Positions 35,782 to 43,012 are shown, counted from the first letter of the stretch. The stretch: DNA of 64,000 nt from Fructilactobacillus ixorae (GCF_024029915.1 NZ_CP097478.1:558001-622000); one strand, 5' to 3'. Made by a program: numbers and translations. Notes: generated by a model not told the origin, from the sequence alone.

Positions 35782-35852
35782 AGGGATATAGTACAACGGT
35801 AGTATGTCGGTCTCCAAAACCGCTGATGCGGGTTCGATTCCTGCTATCCCTG
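35782..35852 (+). tRNA. tRNA-Trp(CCA)
   Basis: Acceptor AGGGATA/TATCCCT; anticodon loop CTCCAAA. Confidence 0.95.
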
Positions 35853-35865
35853 TTTATGATGTTAT

Positions 35866-35939
35866 GGCGGTAGTGGTGAAGTGGTTAACACATCGGTTTG
35901 TGGTACCGACACGCGTGGGTTCGATTCCCACCTACCGCC
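35866..35939 (+). tRNA. tRNA-His(GTG)
   Basis: G-1 (35866) plus GCGGTAG/CTACCGC acceptor and C73, the histidine identity pair; anticodon loop TTGTGGT. Confidence 0.94.
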
Positions 35940-35994
35940 CTTTTGATTGTCTTGCATCTGCAAGAAGAGGGCATTTAAACTTAAATGTTTTTCT

Positions 35995-36065
<71 letters not shown>

Positions 36066-36084
36066 TTGGCTCAATCAATCTTTT

Positions 36085-36169
36085 GCCGAGATGGCGGAAT
36101 TGGCAGACGCGCTGGACTCAAAATCCAGTGATCATTGCGATCGTGCGGGTTCGACCCCCGCTCTCGGCA
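36085..36169 (+). tRNA. tRNA-Leu(CAA), insertion site of the island
   Basis: Acceptor GCCGAGA/TCTCGGC; anticodon loop CTCAAAA; long variable arm. Its last 13 bases and the following terminator are duplicated at 42076-42120. Confidence 0.95.
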
Positions 36170-36201
36170 TTCTTAGCATCATGCAAGTAAAAAGACGTTA
36201 G
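36157..36201. repeat. attL-like direct repeat
   Basis: 45 bp covering the 3' end of tRNA-Leu(CAA) and the start of its terminator; identical to 42076-42120 except for one base (C36180/T42099). Confidence 0.9.
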
Positions 36202-36222
36202 TTCATTCTAATGTCTTTTTTA
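36189..36222 (+). terminator. terminator of the tRNA cluster
   Basis: AAAAAGACGTTAG and CTAATGTCTTTTTT arms with loop TTCATT. An equivalent hairpin with the reverse-complement loop AATGAA follows the second repeat at 42108-42139. Confidence 0.88.
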
Positions 36223-36335
36223 TTTTTTATCTAGTAACAAATTTACTATTTTTAAATTATGAGTAGTGATCAACTCACACTAATAACATTGTAAATATTT
36301 TACTTGATTAAGTTTTAAATAAATTGGTTTAAGTG

Positions 36336-36341
36336 TATAAT
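36336..36341 (+). promoter_or_regulatory. -10 box for the secreted-protein gene
   Basis: TATAAT preceded by AAGTG; a clear -35 is not evident. It lies 40 bp before the ATG at 36381, with a GGGAG ribosome-binding site in between. Confidence 0.45.
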
Positions 36342-36380
36342 TAAGGAGTTACTTATAAATACTTAGGGAGAGTTAAAATT

Positions 36381-37145
36381 ATGGATAAAAAGAGCTTGAT
36401 TGGGATATCAATAATTGCTATTTCAGGAATTACTAATTTAACCGTTGCTCAACCAGCAATCGCTTCAAAATCTGCTAAGTGTTTCCCAAAGAAAGTGCAA
36501 GGAAACTGGCATTATAGTGGAAAATCAGATAATAACAGTAATGTAGCGAGATTAAACGGTAGCTTATATGTAAACAAAGATAAAGTTGTATGGAAAGTTA
36601 CTGCTGATAGCAAAGATAATGGGACATATAAATTTAAATTGAAGCAGAAAGATAAAAATACATATAGTTTAAAATCTTTAACTAAAAAAACACCATTCAA
36701 AAAATCTAATTATGATTTAAAAACTTATGGTGATTCAATTTTACTTGAACATCAAGGTGGTACTGAACAATTCTCAAAAGATTCAAGTGACCGCTTTAAT
36801 CTTAAGACGCAAGATGGAAGAGCAAATCCAAAGACTCAGCCTAAATCAAATAGCAATCAACAACAAACCATGCAAAATAATGCCGGAACTTCAAATTTAA
36901 GTCCCAGAGAGATTGCTAACAATTATCCAGAAAATTCACCAGAATATCAGGCAGAATTAAAAAGAGAACAAAATAGTAGTTCCCCAATCAGTGCTGTTGA
37001 TTCATCTGGGAATCTGATTAATCCAGTTCTTTGGCAACAGCGGGCAAAAGCTGCTGATAATAATACAAATTATCCAAATGCGGATAACGGCTTAGCTTAT
37101 GTACAGGACGCCCATGCTAATGAAGATTCCAGCGAAAATAATTAA
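36381..37145 (+). CDS. secreted protein of unknown function
   Basis: 254 residues. A lipobox-free signal peptide (KKSLIGISIIAISGITNL, cleavage likely after AQPAIA) leads to a lysine-rich domain of about 110 residues with repeated aromatic/basic beta-strand-like units (WHYSG, LYVNKDKVVWKV, YKFKLKQKDKNTY). A low-complexity linker rich in Q, N and P follows, then a C-terminal segment with LSPREIANNYPENSPEYQAELKREQ-type residues that is common in Lactobacillus surface/secreted proteins. No cell-wall anchor is seen. It lies inside the tRNA-Leu island. Its terminator has been cut by the neighbouring IS. I do not recognise a specific function. Confidence 0.75.
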   Translation: MDKKSLIGISIIAISGITNLTVAQPAIASKSAKCFPKKVQGNWHYSGKSDNNSNVARLNGSLYVNKDKVVWKVTADSKDNGTYKFKLKQKDKNTYSLKSLTKKTPFKKSNYDLKTYGDSILLEHQGGTEQFSKDSSDRFNLKTQDGRANPKTQPKSNSNQQQTMQNNAGTSNLSPREIANNYPENSPEYQAELKREQNSSSPISAVDSSGNLINPVLWQQRAKAADNNTNYPNADNGLAYVQDAHANEDSSENN

Positions 37146-37146
37146 T

Positions 37147-37176
37147 AAAAATCCTCTAAGTAGCTATCTAGATACT
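37147..37176 (+). terminator. half terminator cut by the ISL3 element
   Basis: AAAATCCTCTAAGTAGC and the centre of a hairpin, missing the second arm. The intact version (43013-43056) shows what is lost. The IS begins at 37177, immediately after TACT. Confidence 0.6.
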
Positions 37177-38702
37177 GGCTCTTTGTCAAATGGTACTGAT
37201 GAGTAAATAATTTAATCAATGAGTCTGACCCTAGGCGATGGAATCCTTAAAGGATTCTGTCGCCTTTTGTTTATAATTTTTTGAGAAATAGTTGTTTGAA
37301 AATGAGATGAGAATTCTAAGTCTGAAATTCTTGAAACTACGATGACCATAAGCGGTTCTATTGATGACTTTGATTTTGTTATTAATTCCTTCTAAAGGAC
37401 CATTACTGAAGGAATAAGTAAAGCTATTTTCAATTTCTTCTTGATGGCGTTTTAATGTACGTCTGGCCTTTTTCATTGCTTCAGGAAGATTTTGATATTG
37501 ATCTTTATGCTTAGCTGAATTAAGCAGATCGGCTAACTCCTGCTGATTATGCGTTTTGGTTACGATCTGAGTCATATCTTGATAGAAGTCATAAGCATCA
37601 CGAAGTGATGGTGATAAGGAGAGTAATCTTTCAACAACTTCTGTATCAGTTAAACAGGCATATTGATAGTTTCTTCTCCGTTTGAAGACCGTGTAATCTA
37701 ATTCTTCAACTTTTTTGAAAAGCAACTTGTATAAACCTTTTAATTGGTGTTATTCAGGAGTATTACTGCCATATGCTTTCATGACCTTAATTCGTTCTTT
37801 ATTTAAAGCTGTGTAGGCTTGGTTAACAACATGAAAGCGGTCCGCTATGATTTGAGCTTGAGGAAATACTCGTTCGATTATACCTCGATAGGGAGAGAAT
37901 AAATCTACGGTTACCGTTTTAACCGCGGCTCTAGCTAAAGCTGAATATCTTAGAAAATAATCCTCCAATAATCTACCATTTCTGCTTTGAATGATATCCA
38001 TTAGTTGGTGTGTGTCTGAGTTCATCAGTGCGATGCTCATTCCACTTGGCGACATTTTCCCTGATTTAAAATCATCAAAGGCAATGTGTTGGGGTAAATA
38101 GCGATAACCAGTTTTATGATATTTAGCTAAGCCTTCGGCTTGTCTCATCACGGTATTCGTCGAGATACCAAAATTTTCAGCGATTTGTTTGATAGTGATA
38201 TTAGAGCTTAACTGGAGTGCTGCTTTAATCTTTAAATTTCTGAGAATATGATCGTTAGGATTAATGTCTTTCAATTTAGCTAATTCCGTATGATGACAGT
38301 ATTTACAAATGTATTTTTGCTTCTTGATGATAAGAAAATTTAAGCCCCAAAGCCCTGCGGGTGCCAAGTGTTGAACCGTTTTAAAGCCATTCTTATTCAA
38401 GTAATGTTCACAATTTTTGCACCTTAATTTATATGTTAGAATAAAGCGCCAATAATTTTTAGTGATGCCATCTTCTTTAACAATTGTTCTGGATTTCGTG
38501 GTATCATCAACAATGATATTAGGATCTGTGAGGCCTAATATCTCTTTGATTGTTATTTCATTCATAACAATTAACTCCTTTTGGGGTTGGGAACATATCG
38601 GGGGTCGACCGATATGTTCTTTTTTATTTTCACTAATTATACAAAAAAGGTACTGACCACATTCACTTAGTGAATGTCATCAGTACCAAAAATTGTAGAG
38701 CC
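37177..38702 (-). mobile_element. ISL3-family insertion sequence
   Basis: 1526 bp with imperfect terminal inverted repeats: GGCTCTTTGTCAAATGGTAC at the left and the complementary GTACCAAAAATTGTAGAGCC at the right. It carries one transposase gene (with a stop codon). The bases outside the two ends do not match, so there is no visible 8-bp target duplication. A deletion next to the IS has probably occurred. Confidence 0.88.
37231..38565 (-). pseudogene. ISL3-family transposase, interrupted by an in-frame TAA
   Basis: The two halves (38565-37750 and 37725-37231) are in the same frame, with a TAA at 37752-37750 between them: the stop falls after SNTPE where the family has Tyr. Read through, the product is about 444 residues. 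N-terminal zinc-finger region with two CxxC pairs (CKNCEHY, CKYCHH), an HTH, then the DDE catalytic residues: Asp in FDDFKSGK, Asp in TVDLFSPY, and Glu in SNGPLEGINNKIK. A single mutation has disabled it. AAAGGAG precedes the start at 38565. Confidence 0.9.
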
Positions 38703-38812
38703 TAATCAACATAACTTCTGGCAGTTGTTTGATCAAATTCCTTTTCATAACCACTTAAAGTTCTAACGTTTGAATCTTTATATTTATATGAAACAAAAAT
38801 ACTATATCCCAT
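38702..38812 (-). pseudogene. 5' fragment of a TIR-like gene (DUF1863/ThsB type), truncated at the IS
   Basis: 36 codons beginning at ATG 38812 with AAGGGG 7 bases upstream. The start MGYSIFVSYKYKDSNV and the later TTARSYVD match the beginning of MTH538/DUF1863 TIR-like proteins, such as the ThsB subunit of Thoeris anti-phage defence, where the F-[IV]-S-Y-K-Y and T-x-R-x-Y-V-D patterns recur. The reading frame runs into the ISL3 end, and the stop TAG uses the first IS base (38702). No continuation was found on the other side of the IS, so the rest of the gene is gone. The family call is from pattern; no database search was run. Confidence 0.6.
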
Positions 38813-38828
38813 AATCATTCCCCTTTTA

Positions 38829-38860
38829 AATCATCCGTTGCAGCGGATGATTTTTTATTT
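38829..38860. terminator. hairpin upstream of the TIR-like fragment
   Basis: AAATCATCCG and CGGATGATTT arms with a 6-base loop, T run on the plus strand. Lies between the exonuclease-BRCT gene and the TIR-like fragment; on the minus strand the T run is only three long. Confidence 0.6.
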
Positions 38861-38878
38861 GGGTAAAAATACCCAAAA

Positions 38879-38921
38879 CCCCAAAGCCGGACTCGAACCG
38901 GCTTCTTGCTTCCTAGTGGGG
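38879..38921 (-). other. tRNA-like 3' arm fragment
   Basis: On the minus strand, AGCCGG-TTCGAGT-CCGGCT is a perfect T-arm, with a seven-base loop carrying the TTCRA motif, followed by TTTGGGG in the position of an acceptor strand. No 5' half is evident. It may be a remnant of a tRNA, or an attachment-site fragment. Confidence 0.4.
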
Positions 38922-39009
38922 TGATTATTCCTGATCGTTTGTAGCATCAATGGAGACTTCTCCGTCTAAATGTCTGTTCTGATTGTCTAAAAGTTTTATG
39001 GTAAGTTAT

Positions 39010-40518
39010 TTATTTTAGCAATTCTAAAAATTGATCTTCATTAATCATTTTAATTGGATATCCTTTTGCAATTAACTCTTCAGCTTTTCTCATTTTTGTG
39101 GACTTTCCATCTTCTCCAACAACATTTTTATCTTCAACACCAACTACTAAATAATTTACTTTTGATGACATACCGGATTTAAATATTCCACCTTTATTTT
39201 CAATTGCTTTTTTAGCATCATCACGACTTAGTTCAAATAAATTACCAGTTATAGCAAAATTTAAATCATTTAATTTTTTTGCACTTTTATTTGATTTTTC
39301 TAAAATGGCCTGGCCTATAGCTGAAGATTTTGTCACTTTAGATCGCATATAGTAACCATAGGGATTAGATTTATTCTCACTACTTTTTTTAGTTGTAATT
39401 TTCTTTGGTTTATATCCCTTGTCTCTTAGTTTTTGATAAACAATTGCTGTTGTTTTTACATCGTTTAATGAATTATGAGATCCATTTTTTATACCAAAAT
39501 AATCTTTAAGTGTTTCTAGCTTGTTGTTAGGTAAGCTCAAATCCTTTTGTGCTTGTTTTGCCATTAAAAGAGTATCTTCTATTGTAATTTCTGAAATATT
39601 TACACCTTTTTGAGTTAAAAAGGTTATATCAAAGTCTATATTGTGACCAATGATAGCTGGTTTCATATTGCTGTTATAAAACACCTCTAATTCTGTTAAT
39701 GCATCATTAAGTGATAGACCACTTTTTACATCATCATTTGATATTCCTGTTAAAGAATATATTTTAGGTGATATTTCATCATTTTGTGGTTGAACGTAGT
39801 GATTAAACGTTTTTACGGGTTTATCATCTATGTATCTAATTGCACTAATTTGAATAATGTCATTATCTACTGGATTTAACCCGGTTGTTTCAATATCTAA
39901 AACCATATAATTATAATATGGTTTCCATCTGCGATGAATCTTAACATTGCTGGGGCTTCTTTTAATTTCATTAATATTTTTTTCTGATTGATCAGAACTA
40001 TGGTTGTTAGGTTTGGTTTCTTCTTGTTGAATTGATTTTTGCGAACTAGAGTTTAGCTTAATGTCTTTTATTTCATTTTCGCTGGGTTTTACTATTCCTT
40101 CTTTATTTCGGTTAATATTGCTATCTATTTTTTCTGGTGGATTTTCTTTGTTAGGATTGAAGTCATCATGTTGCTTATTTTTTTGTTCTTTAGTCTTTAT
40201 ATTTTTCCTAATTGGAAGGGAATAGGAATTTTTTATAATATTCTCTGAGTTTTTGTCAGATGGTTGCCAACCTTTATTAAGCAGATAAATCACATGCTTT
40301 TTATTTATATATGCAGCAAAGATTGCGTTAGCGATTATAGTTCCCAATATAATTGTTGGGTAAAATAAAACAATGTCAGTAACAAGAACTATCCAAAACC
40401 AAGTCCAAAAACTTTGAATTAAAGCAGGTATTGGTCCAAAAAATAAAGTAGTCCACGAATACCCGATTTTAACTTGTTTTATTTTCCCATTATTTTTGTT
40501 TTCTAAGTTTATAAACAT
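39010..40518 (-). CDS. membrane-anchored DnaQ-type exonuclease with BRCT domain
   Basis: About 502 residues in three parts. (1) Residues 1-75: FINLENKNNGKIKQVKIGYSWT followed by two hydrophobic segments and a KKHVIYLLNKGWQP tail, the pattern of DUF2628/HrgC-like proteins. (2) A polar, asparagine/lysine-rich linker to about residue 200. (3) A DEDD exonuclease (MVLDIETTGLNPVDNDIIQI, IIGHNIDFDITFL, SHNSLNDVKTTAIVY: the D-E, D, H/D catalytic residues are all present), then a C-terminal BRCT domain (LNDLNFAITGNLFELSRDDA... ending VNYLVVGVED). Exonuclease-BRCT fusions are known; attachment to a membrane domain is unusual. A TTG 15 bases upstream is an alternative start. It sits next to the CI-like repressor. 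Confidence 0.78.
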   Translation of the reverse strand: MFINLENKNNGKIKQVKIGYSWTTLFFGPIPALIQSFWTWFWIVLVTDIVLFYPTIILGTIIANAIFAAYINKKHVIYLLNKGWQPSDKNSENIIKNSYSLPIRKNIKTKEQKNKQHDDFNPNKENPPEKIDSNINRNKEGIVKPSENEIKDIKLNSSSQKSIQQEETKPNNHSSDQSEKNINEIKRSPSNVKIHRRWKPYYNYMVLDIETTGLNPVDNDIIQISAIRYIDDKPVKTFNHYVQPQNDEISPKIYSLTGISNDDVKSGLSLNDALTELEVFYNSNMKPAIIGHNIDFDITFLTQKGVNISEITIEDTLLMAKQAQKDLSLPNNKLETLKDYFGIKNGSHNSLNDVKTTAIVYQKLRDKGYKPKKITTKKSSENKSNPYGYYMRSKVTKSSAIGQAILEKSNKSAKKLNDLNFAITGNLFELSRDDAKKAIENKGGIFKSGMSSKVNYLVVGVEDKNVVGEDGKSTKMRKAEELIAKGYPIKMINEDQFLELLK

Positions 40519-40559
40519 AGGTGTATCGTTCAATCCTTTTTGCGTGGTTCGACTATAAA

Positions 40560-41216
40560 TTAAAACATTTTCATTTCCATTTTTACTAATCCAATAATTC
40601 GACCCTGTTTATCCTCATTGAGGATAATAGGCTCAAAGTCCGGGTTATCTGGCATGAGGATGACACTATTTTTAGTCTTTTTTACACGTTTGAGAGTTGC
40701 GGTTGTGTCATCATCAAGAAGAACAGCAGCTATTTCGCCGCTTTCAACATCAGGTTGCTCTCGGATAAGAACCTCCGAACCATTCATAATCGTTGGCTGC
40801 ATGCTTTTTCCAACGCACTTGAGGATGAAGTAGTCACCACCTTTAACTAGATTCTTAGGTAGCAACATGTGACCGCTGACATTTTCAACGGCTGTAATTG
40901 GTTTGCCGCAAGCGATTTCTCCAATTATTGGAATGCTAACCATATCAGAAGTAGCAATCCTCGTTAGATTAGTAGGATTGTTTTGTGTATCTAAGCCAGC
41001 CATTTTAAATATTTCACTTTCAGGAATTCTCAATCCTTTAGCTATTTTACGCAATGTTGAAGGTTTCGGAATGCTTCTTTTCCCATTTTCAACCTGTGAT
41101 AAGTACGGGTTGGAAGTACCAGCTTGCATAGCAACTTGTCGAATAGAAAAACCCTTTGATTTACGTATATCTCTTAGCTTTTGCCCGAAAGACTTATCAT
41201 TACAACTATTTACCAT
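40560..41216 (-). CDS. phage-type repressor with LexA-like S24 peptidase domain
   Basis: 218 residues. N-terminal XRE helix-turn-helix (FSIRQVAMQAGTSNPYLSQVENGKRSIP), then a self-cleavage region with the site GEIACG/KPI, then the S24 peptidase fold with the catalytic serine in GKSMQP and the lysine in TLKRVKK. These are all the residues needed for RecA-stimulated autocleavage. ATG at 41216 with AAAGGTG upstream. Divergent from the Cro-like gene, as in a lysogeny switch, and AT-rich. It is expected to keep the island genes silent until DNA damage. Confidence 0.9.
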   Translation of the reverse strand: MVNSCNDKSFGQKLRDIRKSKGFSIRQVAMQAGTSNPYLSQVENGKRSIPKPSTLRKIAKGLRIPESEIFKMAGLDTQNNPTNLTRIATSDMVSIPIIGEIACGKPITAVENVSGHMLLPKNLVKGGDYFILKCVGKSMQPTIMNGSEVLIREQPDVESGEIAAVLLDDDTTATLKRVKKTKNSVILMPDNPDFEPIILNEDKQGRIIGLVKMEMKMF

Positions 41217-41352
41217 CTTTTTTGCACCTTTTTTAATTCTATTTTATCAATGAATTAGTACATATTTAGCAAATGAGTAAACTTTTTTAATAAAATGCTT
41301 TCAAAAAGATAACAAATGAATTATAATTTAGTTATTTAAAGGATGTCAAGTG
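41217..41352. promoter_or_regulatory. divergent promoter/operator region of the repressor-Cro pair
   Basis: Rightward promoter TTTCAA at 41299-41304 and TATAAT at 41322-41327 (17-bp spacer). A leftward candidate (TTGCTA, 17 bp, TGATAA) is read on the minus strand. Three similar 9-mers, AATGAATTA (41249-41257), AATGAGTAA (41272-41280) and AATGAATTA (41315-41323), look like operator half-sites. Confidence 0.6.
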
Positions 41353-41590
41353 ATGATCAGATTAAAATTAAAAAATCCAGAAAGACTGAGAGAGCAAATT
41401 GCTCTTAACGGCTTTACGTTAAGTACCTTTGCAAAAAATATTAATTCTAGCCCGGATTATCTAGGTAAAATCATTCATGGCAAAGTCAATCCAGGACCTA
41501 ATCTGGCACGCAAAATTGCAACTGGAATCGGGTTAAAACAGATGATATTTTTTTGCTGATGGTGCTATCAAAAAGGTAACTAATGGTTAA
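41353..41590 (+). pseudogene. Cro-like HTH regulator, frameshifted at a T7 run
   Basis: ATG at 41353 begins a small XRE-type regulator (RLREQIALNGFTLSTFAKNIN, a helix-turn-helix with PDYLGKIIHGK). As read, it stops at 41557-41559 shortly after IGLKQMIFF. The T run at 41548-41554 has seven bases; with six, the frame continues as ADGAIKKVTNG and ends at TAA 41588-41590, the expected C-terminus of such Cro-like proteins. So it is either broken in this genome, subject to slippage, or a sequencing error. Confidence 0.7.
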
Positions 41591-41608
41591 AGCAAGAAGG
41601 TGATGTAA

Positions 41609-41848
41609 TTGGAAAAGCAACTATTGGAAGACGAAATCACTCATTGGATGAAGCAAGGATGTGATGTGGATATCAAAAACGGTGTTGTACGTGGAATCCA
41701 ATACCACTCACGCGAATAAGGGATCCAGATTGCCGATACGGACCTTACCGAGGAACAATTTAAATACCTCATCCAACATGCACGCGAGGAGATTATCATG
41801 GGTCAATCAGATGAGCCAATCACTAGAAATTTTAAAGCTAGCTGGTAA
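41609..41848 (+). pseudogene. small early-type gene with an in-frame stop
   Basis: A TTG at 41609 opens an 80-codon frame to TAA at 41846-41848, interrupted by TAA at 41717-41719 (codon 37). On both sides the same frame reads like protein: DEITHWMKQGCDVDIKNGVV before, and LTEEQFKYLIQHAREEIIMG after. This resembles short phage early proteins of unknown function. A single C-to-T change (CAA to TAA) would restore it. Confidence 0.6.
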
Positions 41849-41863
41849 TTTATGATACAATGT

Positions 41864-41889
41864 AAAGGTCTCCTGATTCGGAGGCCTTT
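41864..41889. terminator. hairpin after the small early-type gene
   Basis: AAAGGTCTCC and GGAGGCCTTT arms; no long T run, so weak alone. Confidence 0.5.
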
Positions 41890-41898
41890 ATTACATTG

Positions 41899-41929
41899 AA
41901 AAGTCACCAAGAAATTGGTGGCTTTTTTC
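41899..41929 (+). terminator. terminator near the right end of the island
   Basis: AAGTCACC and GGTGGCTT arms, 8-base loop, then TTTTT. Confidence 0.8.
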
Positions 41930-42075
41930 TTTGTATTTAAAAGTGTTCTACCATTTAATAAGTAACATTTTTGTTAATAAATTATTAACTAATGTATCAC
42001 TGCAAAAAGTTAAATTTATTTGCACTAATTTTGCACGAATGTGGAAAAATTGTCTAAATTAAGGCATTTTAAATG

Positions 42076-42120
42076 CCCGCTCTCGGCATTCTTAGCATTA
42101 TGCAAGTAAAAAGACGTTAG
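42076..42120. repeat. attR-like direct repeat
   Basis: 45-bp copy of 36157-36201 (one mismatch), containing the last 13 bases of tRNA-Leu(CAA) and the first arm of its terminator. The second arm and a T run follow. Confidence 0.9.
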
Positions 42121-42139
42121 AATGAACTAACGTCTTTTT
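42108..42139. terminator. tRNA-Leu terminator copy
   Basis: GACGTTAG and CTAACGTC arms, perfect pairing, loop AATGAA, T run. Compared with 36189-36222 the arms are conserved but the loop is the reverse complement. Confidence 0.85.
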
Positions 42140-42178
42140 TGTATGATGTACGATAAGCCTTAACTTCCAAAGGGAGCA

Positions 42179-42928
42179 CTAAAGCTTTAGTAACTGTTTT
42201 TTCTTTGCTGCAAATTCCGCTTTGGTAATGATGCCATCGTCTAAGAGGGATTTGTATTTTCTGATTTCATCAGCATTAGAGCGGTGGTGTTCTCCTGAAA
42301 AGAAAGTGGTGAGGGTGCTAGTTAGCATTCCCACAAAGCCGACTCCGACTAACATTAAGATGATGGCGATAATTTTTCCAATTTTAGTGTGGGGACTAAT
42401 ATCTCCATAGCCAACGGTGGTTGAGGTTGTAATCGACCACCATAAGGCGTTGTCGAATGAAATTTTTTCAGAGAAAGAATAGATAACAGCCGAAATCACC
42501 AGAATAATTAAACAAGTCCCTAGCAAATAAATAAAGCCATTGGTCGTTAGAAATTTGGTTAATCTGGTTTTTAATTTGCCAAATACACCAATAAATTTAA
42601 ATAGTCTAATAAATTTTGTTAATTTAGCAGCTTTGAAGAGCTTGAATGTGGAAAATAGATTGACTGGAATGATTGCTAACAAATCAAATAAATGAGTTTT
42701 GAAAAAGGTCCATTTATTTTTGGAAATTAATAAACCACTAACGTAGTCAAAAATAAATGCAATCCAAATGATAAAGTCAATCGTTTGGTATGGTTCGTTT
42801 ACTAAACTAATTACATCAGCGAAATTTAATAACGTTAGCACTAACGAAATAATGGCTAAGCTAATGATGGCTACATTATAAATAATTTTTATTTTTTCCC
42901 AGGGTAAACTTTTCATTTTATTCCTCAA
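42179..42928 (-). CDS. voltage-gated-type potassium channel
   Basis: 249 residues with the six-TM channel plan. Helices S1-S4 are visible, S4-like basic segments lie in KLTKFIRLFKFIGVFGKLKTRL, and the pore loop reads TTSTTVGYGDISP, matching the selectivity filter TVGYG. After the pore helix comes a cytosolic tail ending in a SHOCT-like segment (YKSLLDDGIITKAEFAAKKKQLL). Length is normal for a bacterial Kv-like channel. It is read leftward and lies just outside the island. No ligand domain is seen. Confidence 0.9.
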   Translation of the reverse strand: MRNKMKSLPWEKIKIIYNVAIISLAIISLVLTLLNFADVISLVNEPYQTIDFIIWIAFIFDYVSGLLISKNKWTFFKTHLFDLLAIIPVNLFSTFKLFKAAKLTKFIRLFKFIGVFGKLKTRLTKFLTTNGFIYLLGTCLIILVISAVIYSFSEKISFDNALWWSITTSTTVGYGDISPHTKIGKIIAIILMLVGVGFVGMLTSTLTTFFSGEHHRSNADEIRKYKSLLDDGIITKAEFAAKKKQLLKL

Positions 42929-43012
42929 ATTTATGTAAAAGCATTAAATTTTTACTGATACCATTATAACAATTAGAAGGATTTCCATTTATTTTTTTGA
43001 CAATGATGGTCT

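Larger units (their letters stand above)
36157..42120. mobile_element. tRNA-Leu-integrated genomic island, phage- or satellite-derived and degraded
   Basis: A 5.9-kb AT-rich segment between direct repeats of a tRNA 3' end. Cargo, left to right: secreted protein, ISL3 element, truncated TIR-like gene, membrane-DnaQ-BRCT protein, CI/LexA-type repressor, divergent Cro-like gene and a small early-type gene. Site-specific integration at a tRNA 3' end and the divergent repressor/Cro pair indicate a temperate phage or satellite origin. No integrase is found; it was probably lost along with other genes near the ISL3 insertion. Confidence 0.82.

Noticed and set aside
36157-42120. Integrase gene in the tRNA-Leu island
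   Set aside because: No ORF of sufficient length or with tyrosine- or serine-recombinase motifs was found in either strand.
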